The notes below the pieces were generated by a model, which was not told where the DNA came from, searched no databases, and was given only the letters and a program-made list of their open reading frames with translations. From positions 1 through 18,904 of the forward strand of contig JAAMPI010001142.1 of assembly GCA_013054445.1 (NCBI GenBank): a stretch of DNA of 18,904 nucleotides. The letters run 5' to 3'. Shown here piece by piece: positions 7,735-16,340 of the stretch (its first letter is position 1; each line of letters opens with the position of its first letter). The stretch is from Cudoniella acicularis (Eukaryota > Ascomycota > Leotiomycetes > Helotiales > Helotiaceae). The position numbers and the translations under genes are program-made.

Positions 7735-8849
7735 CTACTGCGGAAGCGTGGTGTATCCTCTGCTCTTGTTCTCGGAGTTCTTTGTCAAAATCTCACGAAT
7801 GCCAGTCAAGGCGAAGACAACAACAAAAACTATTTTAATAAGTATGTGGTCAATCAAAAAGAGGGAAGCAAACTTACGGACGTCACCCGAAACCACAAAT
7901 GCGATGATGGATGCGGCAGCATTGTCCCATCCAACTCTCGTGTTGTCGAGGAAATAGTATGCAAACTTGCCGGTGAAGTAATCGCCAAGGTATGCCCAAG
8001 CAACATAGAGAAGAGAGAGGAAGGTGATGCCGAAAATGTGAGTCCAGATAGTCTAGTAGAGTCAGTATTGACAAGGTAGATGGTTGAAAGAGCTTACTTC
8101 TGGTCGCTTGATGCTGCTGAAGAAGAAAATCTCAACCAAGGCGATGATAGAGTTGATACAGAATTTATTGAAGACGAAGAATACTTGGAACCAACCATGT
8201 CCGAAAATCTGGTCGGCTGGACAGGATATTAGCATGCAGATGGATATGTGTAAAGTTTAGCGCAGCATACCTGGGATGGTTGTCTTCTTATTTGGAATCA
8301 AAACAATCCAGTGAATCAGTGTGGCAACATGAGGGAGCGAACTGGCAGCATAGTAGAAGATGCTGAAGCATTCGCGGTTGTTGGTCGATTGGCGAGGAGG
8401 CGAGAAGAATCGCTGGACAAGGGTGGAAGTGGATTCAGACCGATTTCCGTGGTGAGGATAATGGAGGTGCATAAAGGTCCAGATCTGCAGCGAATGTCAG
8501 CGATAGAAGAAGTGGAACAAGTGAGTGGCATATAGCTTACGAAGACAATCCAGTGGTAGATAACTTGAATGAAGAAGGTTATGTTCGAGAACTCGAAAAT
8601 CGTCAACCAACCATGCTCGTTCCGGTCAATCTCAAAATAGATGATTAGGGAAAAGCTGATCAAAAGGTAGAGGGCAATGAGGAATCGAAGTCCGACCAGG
8701 GACTTTTGGCCAATGCCGGCCCATGGAGAATGGCAAACTCGAAGAAAGACGGGCTGTAGTGGTCAGTAAAGGCAGAGAATGGGGTTCCAAGAGCATACGT
8801 GATCCTGATTCTTGCGGTCTTTGGGAAGAAGAGCGGTCGAGGAAGACAT
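7735..8849 (-). CDS. Six-span integral membrane protein, possibly FAR-17a/AIG1 or rolling-stone-like
   Basis: The ATG is at 8849-8847 and the TAG stop at 7737-7735. Exons are 8849-8799, 8753-8541, 8484-8271, 8216-8098, 8052-7878 and 7829-7735. The five introns (45-56 nt) start GTATGC, GTAAGC, GTATGC, GTAAGC and GTAAGT. The total of 867 nt gives 288 residues with all phases closing. Hydrophobic spans lie near residues 35-59, 66-98, 127-151, 170-193, 203-225 and 240-268. Distinct motifs are GLRFLIALYLLISFSLIIY, GWLTIFEFSN and IYHWIVFIWTFMHLHYP. There is no signal peptide; the N-terminus is short and polar (MSSSTALLPKDRKNQ). The topology and the FxxFSN...HW pattern recall the FAR-17a/AIG1/rolling-stone membrane proteins, some of which in animals hydrolyse FAHFA lipids. 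I am unsure of that link and infer no enzymatic role. Confidence 0.8.
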
Positions 8850-10276
8850 TTCGGGGTCGTGGAAGAGCGGAAGATACAAATCTAGGTGAATATGTCGCAT
8901 ACACAGTCAAGGCTGAAGTGTTGAGAAGTGACAGGACACAGTTGTTGTGTTCGATGTGAATGGAATTGCGGGTGTGAAAGAGAGGGAGAGAGAAGAGAGG
9001 AAAGTAATGTGAAGAAGACATGTTCGGCTTGCGAGAGAAAGAGAAGGAGGGGTAACTGCAGCCCTCTTTCCTCGACATGGCGACACTTCGAGTACCAATG
9101 ATTTTGATACCTAGGCACGGAAGTTGCGCACCGGAAAAGGGAGCACGTGGCCGGCCACAGTGGGAGCGACGACTTACTCGGCAATACCTACCTCGGTAGA
9201 TAGAAAGAGGATTGAAGTGGCAGTTCTCCTGCTAGAGGAGGGTTTTCTCCACAAGCGATACCTGTTCACTCGGGACACTTCACGATATGCGAAAGAGAGG
9301 ATGCCAGAAATCCAAAGTATAGTAACATTATGTCACAACACCTAAAAGGCAATCGTGTTTTTCAGGCCTGCATCTTGCCTCTGCTGCAAAATAAGTTCCT
9401 TTATTTGCAGGCTCCGTATCATCGTGTTCTTGAACCGAGTGAGCTACTTTTACCACCGTCAGGGGTGGTTGATGTTTTGGCCTTTGGAATTCCAGCCACT
9501 CCAGGGACCGGACCATGACTCAACGACTGAATGAGTACAACAATAATCTGTAGTGGATTTTGTAATAAATCCAGCGAGTTGCTATCATCGAAGGGGATGA
9601 CAATGGCGTAACGGTGGTGTCCACGTAATGACAAGTTCTTCTACATGAATAATGCAAGCTTGCCGAGGAGAGGGCGAGAGATGTGGGTTGTGAGGACCTT
9701 TCCAGAACGCGTTGGATGTCGCAGAATACCGTTCTTATACAGACTCATTGAAGTTATCTCAGGCCAAGTAGTCTTGCTTGATGAAGACGTTCGAGGTTTG
9801 TGGCAGACAGAGAGGCTGGAGTTTTAGCAGAAGGGAACCCCAAATACTACACCCTTCAGCAAGAAATTCATAAAGATAGGCGTGTGTATTTCTCAACATG
9901 ACACCACAAGACTGCTTGCGCATTTTTTGTTGCGATTTGATATGATTTTTGTTTCGTTGAGGTGGTGAGGGATGGTGTTGTCGCCCAAGCCTGCATAAGC
10001 TCGGGCCACCCTTGCACAAAGCTCCCTGGCTGCACAACTTTATTCGCATCCTCAAAGGTGTCCTATCCGTGTCCACAACTCCATCACCGCGAAGTGAGTA
10101 CACCTGTTCGCGACAATCCACCCACAGGCCGACAATTCCTCTCCTCCGCGCTCTCGCACACCTCAACTCCTCCAACATAGGATCGGCAAGCAGAACATTG
10201 AAATTCTGCCAGAAAAACAGCTCTGCGCGCACCACCATCCATCCATCCATCTTCCTCCACACCCTCACTACCAGCC
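8850..10276. other. Divergent intergenic region between the membrane-protein gene (-) and SEC11 (+)
   Basis: This 1.4-kb stretch separates two divergent genes and should hold both promoters. Open frames of up to 169 codons on the minus strand (9759-10268) and 148 codons (8632-9078) look like chance: composition is unusual and no domain is recognisable. A CACGTG box (9144-9149) directly abuts the palindrome TGGCCGGCCA (9148-9157). A (CCAT)4 microsatellite (10235-10250) sits in the probable SEC11 5' UTR. Confidence 0.5.
9144..9157. promoter_or_regulatory. Overlapping CACGTG and GGCCGGCC palindromes
   Basis: CACGTG at 9144-9149 is the classic bHLH (E-box) core and overlaps the palindrome TGGCCGGCCA at 9148-9157. 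The pair lies about 300 bp upstream of the minus-strand membrane-protein start, a plausible promoter position. Function is inferred from the motif and location only. Confidence 0.25.
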
Positions 10277-10872
10277 ATGCTCTCCACGCTCCAAAACCCC
10301 CGGCAAGCAGCCGCCCAACTGCTCAATTTCGGTCTCATTCTCTCTACCGCATTCATGATGTGGAAAGGACTCTCCGTTCTCGCCGACTCCCCTTCTCCAA
10401 TCGTCGTCGTCCTTTCTGGTAGCATGGAACCCGCATTCCAGCGTGGAGACTTGCTCTTCTTATGGAACCGAAATTTCTTTGAGGAGACGAAGGTCGGAGA
10501 GATTGTGGTTTATAATGTTAAGGGGAAGGATATCCCGATTGTGCATAGACTAGTGCGGAAATTTGGTGTTGGGTGAGTCTTGAGGATTTTCTGGTTATGC
10601 TGAATGTATTGTTTGGATTGGAACTTTTGCTAATTGCTATTGCTGATAGGGATGATGCCAAACTTCTTACGAAAGGAGATAATAATGTTGCCGACGATAC
10701 CGAGTTGTACGCTAGGGGACAAGATTATATTGAGAGGAAGGATATTATTGGCAGCGTGGTGGCATACATACCGTTTGTGGGCTACGTGACGATTCTCCTG
10801 AGCGAGCACCCTTGGTTGAAGACGGTGATGCTGGGAATAATGGGTTTAGTGGTGGTTTTACAACGAGAATAA
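10277..10872 (+). CDS. SEC11: Signal peptidase complex catalytic subunit Sec11
   Basis: The ATG is at 10277. Exon 1 is 10277-10572, the intron is 10573-10649 (GTGAGT...GATAG) and exon 2 is 10650-10872 (TAA), giving 172 residues, close to the 167 of yeast Sec11. The protein is the serine endopeptidase of the ER signal peptidase complex, which removes signal peptides from proteins entering the ER lumen. Visible features are an N-terminal membrane anchor (about residues 15-36), the catalytic serine in [12 protein letters not shown] (S49), the catalytic histidine in DIPIVHR (H90), and the conserved acidic residues of [11 protein letters not shown] (D109, D115), followed by a hydrophobic C-terminal segment ([15 protein letters not shown] onward). 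This is a type I signal peptidase of the ER branch, with Ser/His in place of the bacterial Ser/Lys dyad. The 5' UTR is pyrimidine-rich. No defects are seen. Confidence 0.97.
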
Positions 10873-11685
10873 GGGAAAGTAACAATCTGGGCTCAATGTG
10901 GCGTTTGGGATGGATACCCGTGTGTAAGATATGAATTAAAAGTCATTTCATATGGATCTTACATTGGGTGCTTTGTAAATGGCCGGCTCGCAACCACTCA
11001 CACGAGTACAGTGACTGTTGTAACTTTTTGGCTTAAAGGACCCGAACCCAGTGTCGTTACAATGGATAGTTCGTTTGGTCAATAACAAGACGGAGGAATC
11101 ATTGGGATACGTATTATTAAGAGTTTTAGGATTTAGTAGGAAGTATTTGGAAAGCTTACAAATATGTAAGTCATGTTTAAGGGGCTGCAGTTGTGGGGTC
11201 TGGGCAACTGAGCTACCTAACACTGGTCTTAAATCTTGACTCTGATGTCTTCTTTATATCCATCCTACCTAGATATAAAGGCACGCATTGCATTAAATTT
11301 CTATTTGATTCTACAACTAAGCAAATTTGTTTAGAAATTAATCTCACATGTTTTTCTAAAAACTCGCAACTCCTATCATCTGATTCCAAAGTGTTTACAA
11401 ATTCCCTCATCGAGCCATTCACAGCCTTGCCCGCTAGCGAGCTGGTGGAGAGCAAGGATCCCCACCGCCCCTCATACGCGCCCGCCTTCGTGAGGAAGAT
11501 TCCATTCAGAGCACTGCACTGCCTTCTGATCGATTTCCCACTTGTATTTAATATATCGCTGCAGCACCCAAAAACTTGCTTTCACAACTACTTTCAGTGC
11601 AACATCTTTGGCAGCAAACCACAGCTCGACCATTCTCCCCGCATCTACGAAGCAGACACCAACATTTGCGCACACCGCAGGCAAT
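10873..11685. other. Intergenic between SEC11 and the E2 gene
   Basis: It holds the SEC11 3' UTR and the promoter and 5' UTR of the E2 gene. An open frame of 192 codons (11193-11771, +) has no ATG near its start, crosses the first exon and intron of the E2 gene in another frame, and resembles no family. I take it as chance. No RNA gene or repeat is evident. Confidence 0.5.
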
Positions 11686-12255
11686 ATGGCAAGCTCGCAG
11701 AAGAGAATCAGCAAGGTATCCCCTTCTACAATATACCTTGGAGCTGGGCAGAGGTACTGACATCTTTCTAGGAGCTTGCAGAGGTCACAACCAACCCTCC
11801 AGCTGGCATTACGGTCAGCCTCGTGGACGAGGCCAATGTCCACAACTGGAACATCGTGATGGATGGACCAGAAGGGTCACCATACGCCGTACAGTCCCTC
11901 CCTCTTCCTATTGCACACCTGCAGCTAACAACATACCCAGGGCGGCAAATTCAAGCTCCTCCTCGTCCTCCCAACCGACTACCCCTTCAAGCCCCCGAAG
12001 ATCAACTTCAAGACCCGCATCTGGCACCCAAACGTTACCTTTGACGAGCACGGCTCAATGTGCGTTGGAATCCTGAAGCCCGAAGCCTGGAAACCATCGA
12101 GCAAGATCATGTCGGTGTTGACGGCTACGCAGCAGTTGCTTATCGAGCCTGTTCCCGATGATGCGCTTGAGGCGAACGCTGCGGAGAAGTTCAAGAATAA
12201 TAGGGCAGAGTTCAACAAAGAGGCAAAAGAATGGACGAAGAAATACGCCAAGTAG
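11686..12255 (+). CDS. Ubiquitin-conjugating enzyme E2, UBE2L3 (UbcH7)-like
   Basis: The ATG is at 11686. Exons are 11686-11715, 11772-11888 and 11941-12255 (TAG). Introns are 11716-11771 (GTATCC...CTAG, with ACTGAC) and 11889-11940 (GTACAG...CCCAG, with GCTAAC). The product has 153 residues, one fewer than human UBE2L3. The whole protein is one UBC fold with IWHPNV (HPN at 78-80) and catalytic C90 in GSMCVGIL. The segments VDEAN, YPFKPPKINFKT, EAWKPSSK and the C-terminal EWTKKYAK follow UBE2L3 more closely than Ubc4/5 or Rad6. F65, in YPFKPP, is at the position that binds HECT and RBR ligases in UbcH7. It accepts ubiquitin from E1 as a thioester and passes it to an E3. The Asp that follows the catalytic Cys in UBE2D (CLDIL) is Gly here. 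Confidence 0.9.
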
Positions 12256-13485
12256 GATTAAGTACGGTATGGGAGTGTTGGGGGAGGCTGGATGAATGTT
12301 TGACGAAATTGACCATGGTCGAAAACATGATATTTTCAAGCAGGCGTTCTGGCGGACGGGCATGCATGGCATAGAAGTCCTCGCGTATCAACCAGTGTTA
12401 TTGTTTACTTATTCCCTATCATATGATGGGATAGGCAGCGTGCCTTTTAGCAAGAATGACAATCCAATCCAATAACAAAGCACAGCAAAGAAGCACCAAC
12501 CTCTCCCCCACTCGGTCCCCTTTTCTTTTTCGGTCAAAGCACAGCAAAGTCCACAGGGCAATTAAAACCATGTGTTTCTGTTTCTGCTCCTGCACTTGCT
12601 TCGGGGCTATATTGGAGAAACGTAAGTCTCACGCAGTAGTGTGAGAGTAATTTATGAGTTATCGTTCTAGCGCCGATCGCCGATATTAACGTTGGTTTGT
12701 TTGGCTGCAGTTGGTGTGTTGTCCAACAGACGCGGTGCCGTAATTATACTGGCCATTGATGATTCCGGCGCCAGCGATGATCTCCCATGACGCGCGCGAC
12801 CATCAAAGTGGCTTTCCCAGCACCAGAAACTGACCCCTGAAGGACCCAGCCCAGCGCTCCAACACGCGGTGGTCACAGCATAAACGCCACTGTAGACTGC
12901 TGGACTGCTGCAGCTTTCCACATCTATTTCTGAAAGGCTACCGCATGTCAATCCAGTGACCTACCTATACAGTAGTTCAGGTAACCCCGAACTTCCGCTG
13001 GTGTCCTCAATATTTCTTTTCAGATATCTTCAACATACCGATATCGTACATAATAATCCGCTGTAGTGTCACGTTTCTGCAGGCCTTTTGGGATTTCCCT
13101 GGCTAAAATTGATACGTCAGAAGCACTTTTTAAAATTGCTGTGCTCTCAGGATTTTCGGCTTCAGCTTGGACCGTCCGCAAACCAAACTCTCATCCCATC
13201 TCACCGAGCAAGCTCGAAACAACCGCAGAAACCCCAAATAATATCTGCGACGCCCGCCTTCGACTCCAATTGACTCACTGATTTCCACTCTCTCCAGACT
13301 GCGGTCTCGTTCGCCTTGCACCCCAGAGACAACCACCTTTTCGCAGCCTTCTGATTGTCCGGCGACCTCCACTTCTACATGTTCCCCAGCACGATCGACC
13401 AGGGTACGCGGGATCGTCATTCCAGAACTGGAGTGGAAGACTGTCTGCGGCGAGGGGCAGCGCTGGCGAGCGCTGGAGAGGGACA
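12256..13485. other. Intergenic between the E2 gene and the TBC gene
   Basis: This 1.2-kb stretch has no convincing gene. A 62-codon frame (12456-12644, +) contains a Cys-rich string (CFCFCSCTC) from chance TGY repetition in pyrimidine-rich DNA, and a 94-codon minus-strand frame (12667-12951) shows no family. The right third is C-rich and pyrimidine-rich, as expected for the 5' UTR and promoter of the TBC gene. Confidence 0.45.
13266..13277 (+). promoter_or_regulatory. CCAAT box next to a TGACTCA element upstream of the TBC gene
   Basis: CCAAT at 13266-13270 is immediately followed by TGACTCA at 13271-13277, the consensus of Gcn4/CpcA-type bZIP factors. The pair is about 210 bp upstream of the TBC start codon. 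In fungi the CCAAT complex and bZIP factors often act side by side. The assignment is motif-based only. Confidence 0.3.
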
Positions 13486-15984
13486 ATGAGCATGGCAAAT
13501 GGCCTCAATGGGGTGGAATCCGGGCGACTCGACGTCGATAATTCACATCTCAGGCGGGAACGGAGTCAGCAGGGCATGAAGTTCAGTTTGTATCCCTCCA
13601 GGTCAGCTCCCAGACCGCGGACCGCGTCGAATACAAATACATCTGGCCCTTCCTCACCCACCTTGGCCCACCACCCGCATTCCCAGAACTCTCCTCTCCC
13701 TTCTCGAGCAGACTCCCTTCCTACCCATAATCCGGATGCTCGAAGACCCTCCACCTCACACCAACACCACACGAATACAAACGAGACACCTCGCTCCTTC
13801 GCCACACCCCCGCATGTCCAGCAAAGTCTACACAAGAGGCCGTCCGAAGCATCACGGCTGCGAGCACTGAACAATGGCTACAGATCACACTCGACGGAAG
13901 GGCGACATACTCCTGAGCCTGCCACCACTGTGGACAACTTTTCTCGACCTCGCCAGCCCAGCGTAAAACGCAAGAACGACTCACCCAAACCACTACTCCA
14001 AAATTCCACCACTTTCCCGCTCCGATCCCACAATGAAGAGCAGCCAATCGACGAATCCTCTGCCCCACGAGATAGAGGAATGTCCGCATCCTCTTCCAAA
14101 TCCTCCATCAATACCCCTGCGGTCCAACTCCGACCGTCAATGTCGATACCTGATTACCAGACTGCAGATTCGATATATTCTCGGCAGCGAAATCTCAATA
14201 ATTCAAGCTACAGACCAGCAAAGGTGTTGAGTCGGCCGGATAGTAATTATTCTGCACATCGGCGGGACCCGATGGGTCGTTCTACAGCTCAGGATGATGA
14301 GGAAGTAAGGGCTAGTTTCAGGTCGGCGTTAACTACGAATTCGAGTTTCCTGGGCACAAGCGGCACGGAGAGAAGCAGTATAATGACCAAAAGTAGTTCG
14401 GCAACATCAATATTTGGCAGGGACGAGGGCATGAGCGTTGATGATGCTATTGGGATGTATGAAGGTGGCTTTCAAGATTCTGGGACAGAAGGAGATTATG
14501 GGACGAGGCCAAGAAGTGTGGATTCGGAACAGAGGATCACAAGGTTGGGAGAGGCGATGAACGATTCCTTGAATGTGCCATCTTACTTTGTTGCGCGAGA
14601 TTCGGCAACAATGTTCCAAATAGGCGCCATGAACACGCCCAGTCCCCAGGAAAGCAGTGCAGCGAGTGGGGCAAATGGTACATTGGAAGTTCAAGAGTCC
14701 TATTTTGAGCAGAAAGCACCAAGTCGGCCTCCAACTAGAGCCGCGCCGACTTCATGGGATGGGACAAGAGATCGGTATGGGTTTCGGAAAAATACTCAGC
14801 ATGTACCGGTGGAGAAATACGAGATTTGGAATGGGCCATACACTGAGCATCTCGCTCGACGTCGGAAGAAGTGGGTTGCGTTGATGAAGGATAATGGCCT
14901 TTCCACAGACAACCCCAAGGAGTTCCCGCCAAAGTCGATCAAAGTGAAACGTTTCGTCAGAAAAGGTATCCCTCCAGATTGGCGAGGAGCTGCCTGGTTC
15001 TTTTATGCTGGGGGGCCTACGATGGTAGCAAACCATATGGGTGTGTATAATGAGCTTGTACTGAGGGCAGCTGCTGGCCAAGTTAGCGAAACAGATGACG
15101 AGATCATCGAACGGGATCTCAATCGGACATTTCCTGATAATATCAAGTTCAAGCCAGATCCTTCACCAGATGACGAGCCAGGGGTCAATCCAGAGGCAGA
15201 AACACCTTTACTGCAATCGCTCCGTCGCGTTCTACAAGCCTTTTCGATATACAATCCTCGAATAGGCTACTGTCAATCGCTGAACTTCCTTGCTGGACTT
15301 TTGCTACTTTTCATGGACGAGGAAAAGTCATTTTGGATGCTGAATATCATCACTCGAGTGTATCTACCTGGAACGCATGAGGTAAACCTGGAAGGCGCTA
15401 ATGTGGATCTTGGGGTTTTGATGACAAGCGTCAAAGACATGATGCCTGCAATCTGGGCCAAGATTGGTGGTGAGCTGGACGGGTCTGCTGGAGATGGAAA
15501 TGTTTCCATGCGCTTGCCCCCAATCACCCTATGTACCACTGCCTGGTTCATGTCCTGCTTTATTGGCACTCTACCAATTGAAACTACCCTTCGGGTGTGG
15601 GACTCGTTCTTCTACGAAGGCAGCAAAACATTGTTTCGCATTGCTCTGACGATTTTCAAGGTTGGCGAGGCCGAAATAAAAGCTGTCAGTGACCCGATGG
15701 AGATCTTTCAAGTCGTGCAAACTATTCCACGAAAGCTGGTAGATGCAAATGCGCTCATGGACGCATGCTTCAGGAGAAGGAATGGCTTTGGACACTTGAG
15801 CCAGGAAACGATCGAGAAGGGTCGGGCTCAGAGGAGGAAAGGATACGCTGATGAGAGGGCGAAAGCTGCTGGAGAGCTTGCTTCCTCGGAGACAGTTAAT
15901 GGCATGGCAAGGAAAGGGACAATTTTCGGAAGGAAGAAGAGCAAAGGTGGAGGTGCACCCCCCGCAACTCCTCCTGTCCCGTAA
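13486..15984 (+). CDS. TBC-domain Rab GTPase-activating protein (Msb3/Gyp3-like)
   Basis: This is a single exon of 832 codons ending in TAA. ATG 13486 is the first in frame; Met3 is an alternative. Residues 1 to about 430 are Ser/Pro/Arg-rich and probably disordered. Residues 490-790 form a TBC domain, starting at RFVRKGIPPDWRG. It carries both catalytic fingers: arginine R547 in IxxDxxR (IERDLNRTFP) and glutamine Q597 in GYCQSLNF. The segment LAGLLLLFMDEEKSFWML with YLPGTHEVNLEGANVD resembles Msb3/Msb4-type GAPs, which in yeast act on Sec4 and endosomal Rabs to control polarised secretion. The subfamily is inferred from memory. The C-terminus is Lys/Gly/Pro-rich (APPATPPVP). The protein accelerates GTP hydrolysis on a Rab; its exact Rab is not readable here. 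Confidence 0.93.
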   Translation: MSMANGLNGVESGRLDVDNSHLRRERSQQGMKFSLYPSRSAPRPRTASNTNTSGPSSPTLAHHPHSQNSPLPSRADSLPTHNPDARRPSTSHQHHTNTNETPRSFATPPHVQQSLHKRPSEASRLRALNNGYRSHSTEGRHTPEPATTVDNFSRPRQPSVKRKNDSPKPLLQNSTTFPLRSHNEEQPIDESSAPRDRGMSASSSKSSINTPAVQLRPSMSIPDYQTADSIYSRQRNLNNSSYRPAKVLSRPDSNYSAHRRDPMGRSTAQDDEEVRASFRSALTTNSSFLGTSGTERSSIMTKSSSATSIFGRDEGMSVDDAIGMYEGGFQDSGTEGDYGTRPRSVDSEQRITRLGEAMNDSLNVPSYFVARDSATMFQIGAMNTPSPQESSAASGANGTLEVQESYFEQKAPSRPPTRAAPTSWDGTRDRYGFRKNTQHVPVEKYEIWNGPYTEHLARRRKKWVALMKDNGLSTDNPKEFPPKSIKVKRFVRKGIPPDWRGAAWFFYAGGPTMVANHMGVYNELVLRAAAGQVSETDDEIIERDLNRTFPDNIKFKPDPSPDDEPGVNPEAETPLLQSLRRVLQAFSIYNPRIGYCQSLNFLAGLLLLFMDEEKSFWMLNIITRVYLPGTHEVNLEGANVDLGVLMTSVKDMMPAIWAKIGGELDGSAGDGNVSMRLPPITLCTTAWFMSCFIGTLPIETTLRVWDSFFYEGSKTLFRIALTIFKVGEAEIKAVSDPMEIFQVVQTIPRKLVDANALMDACFRRRNGFGHLSQETIEKGRAQRRKGYADERAKAAGELASSETVNGMARKGTIFGRKKSKGGGAPPATPPVP

Positions 15985-16340
15985 AGTAATGGAGCATTTT
16001 GGACGATGTCGTGTGAAGATACAGGATATATTTTAGAGCGGTTTTTCATGATATCACGGCCTCTAATGGAACCGCAGCATATTTTGATGATGTAATGAGA
16101 TAGTCGGCGCATTGTATACAATAGAAATTAAAATACTGCCGAACATGTTTTGAAAGGGACATGGAATGGAATAAAAATTATATTCTGATATTTCGTCTGA
16201 TTTTTAATTGTGTTGTTGCAAGGAGCTCAGTTGATCTCCCTTCCAACGTTGCCGTGCCAACCAGCCGAACCACTATGTTTTCCAAGATACAGCGCGACCA
16301 TGATCATGAATGCGAATCTCAACATCAGAACAAATAAGTC
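15985..16340. other. Intergenic between the TBC gene and the kinesin gene
   Basis: About 356 bp between genes on the same strand. It holds the TBC 3' end and the kinesin promoter. Several ATGs precede the assigned kinesin start; those at 16300 and 16306 are in the frame of the motor body, and the one at 16310 is in the third frame. Confidence 0.5.

Noticed and set aside
8632..9078. 148-codon open frame on - strand overlapping the membrane-protein start
   Set aside because: It overlaps exons 1-2 of the well-supported gene in another frame and is rich in Ser/Leu from CT-rich 5' UTR sequence.
9759..10268. 169-codon open frame on - strand upstream of SEC11
   Set aside because: It is the reverse of the SEC11 promoter and 5' UTR, with unusual composition and no recognisable domain.
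11193..11771. 192-codon open frame on + strand before the E2 gene
   Set aside because: It has no ATG near its start, no family resemblance, and crosses E2 exon 1 and its intron in a different frame.
12456..12644. 62-codon frame with a Cys-rich CFCFCSCTC string
   Set aside because: The Cys residues come from a TGY-repetitive pyrimidine-rich tract. Trial splicing at the GTAAGT after it did not give a recognisable protein.
12667..12951. 94-codon minus-strand frame
   Set aside because: No domain, signal peptide or splice context supports it; it is likely chance in GC-balanced intergenic DNA.
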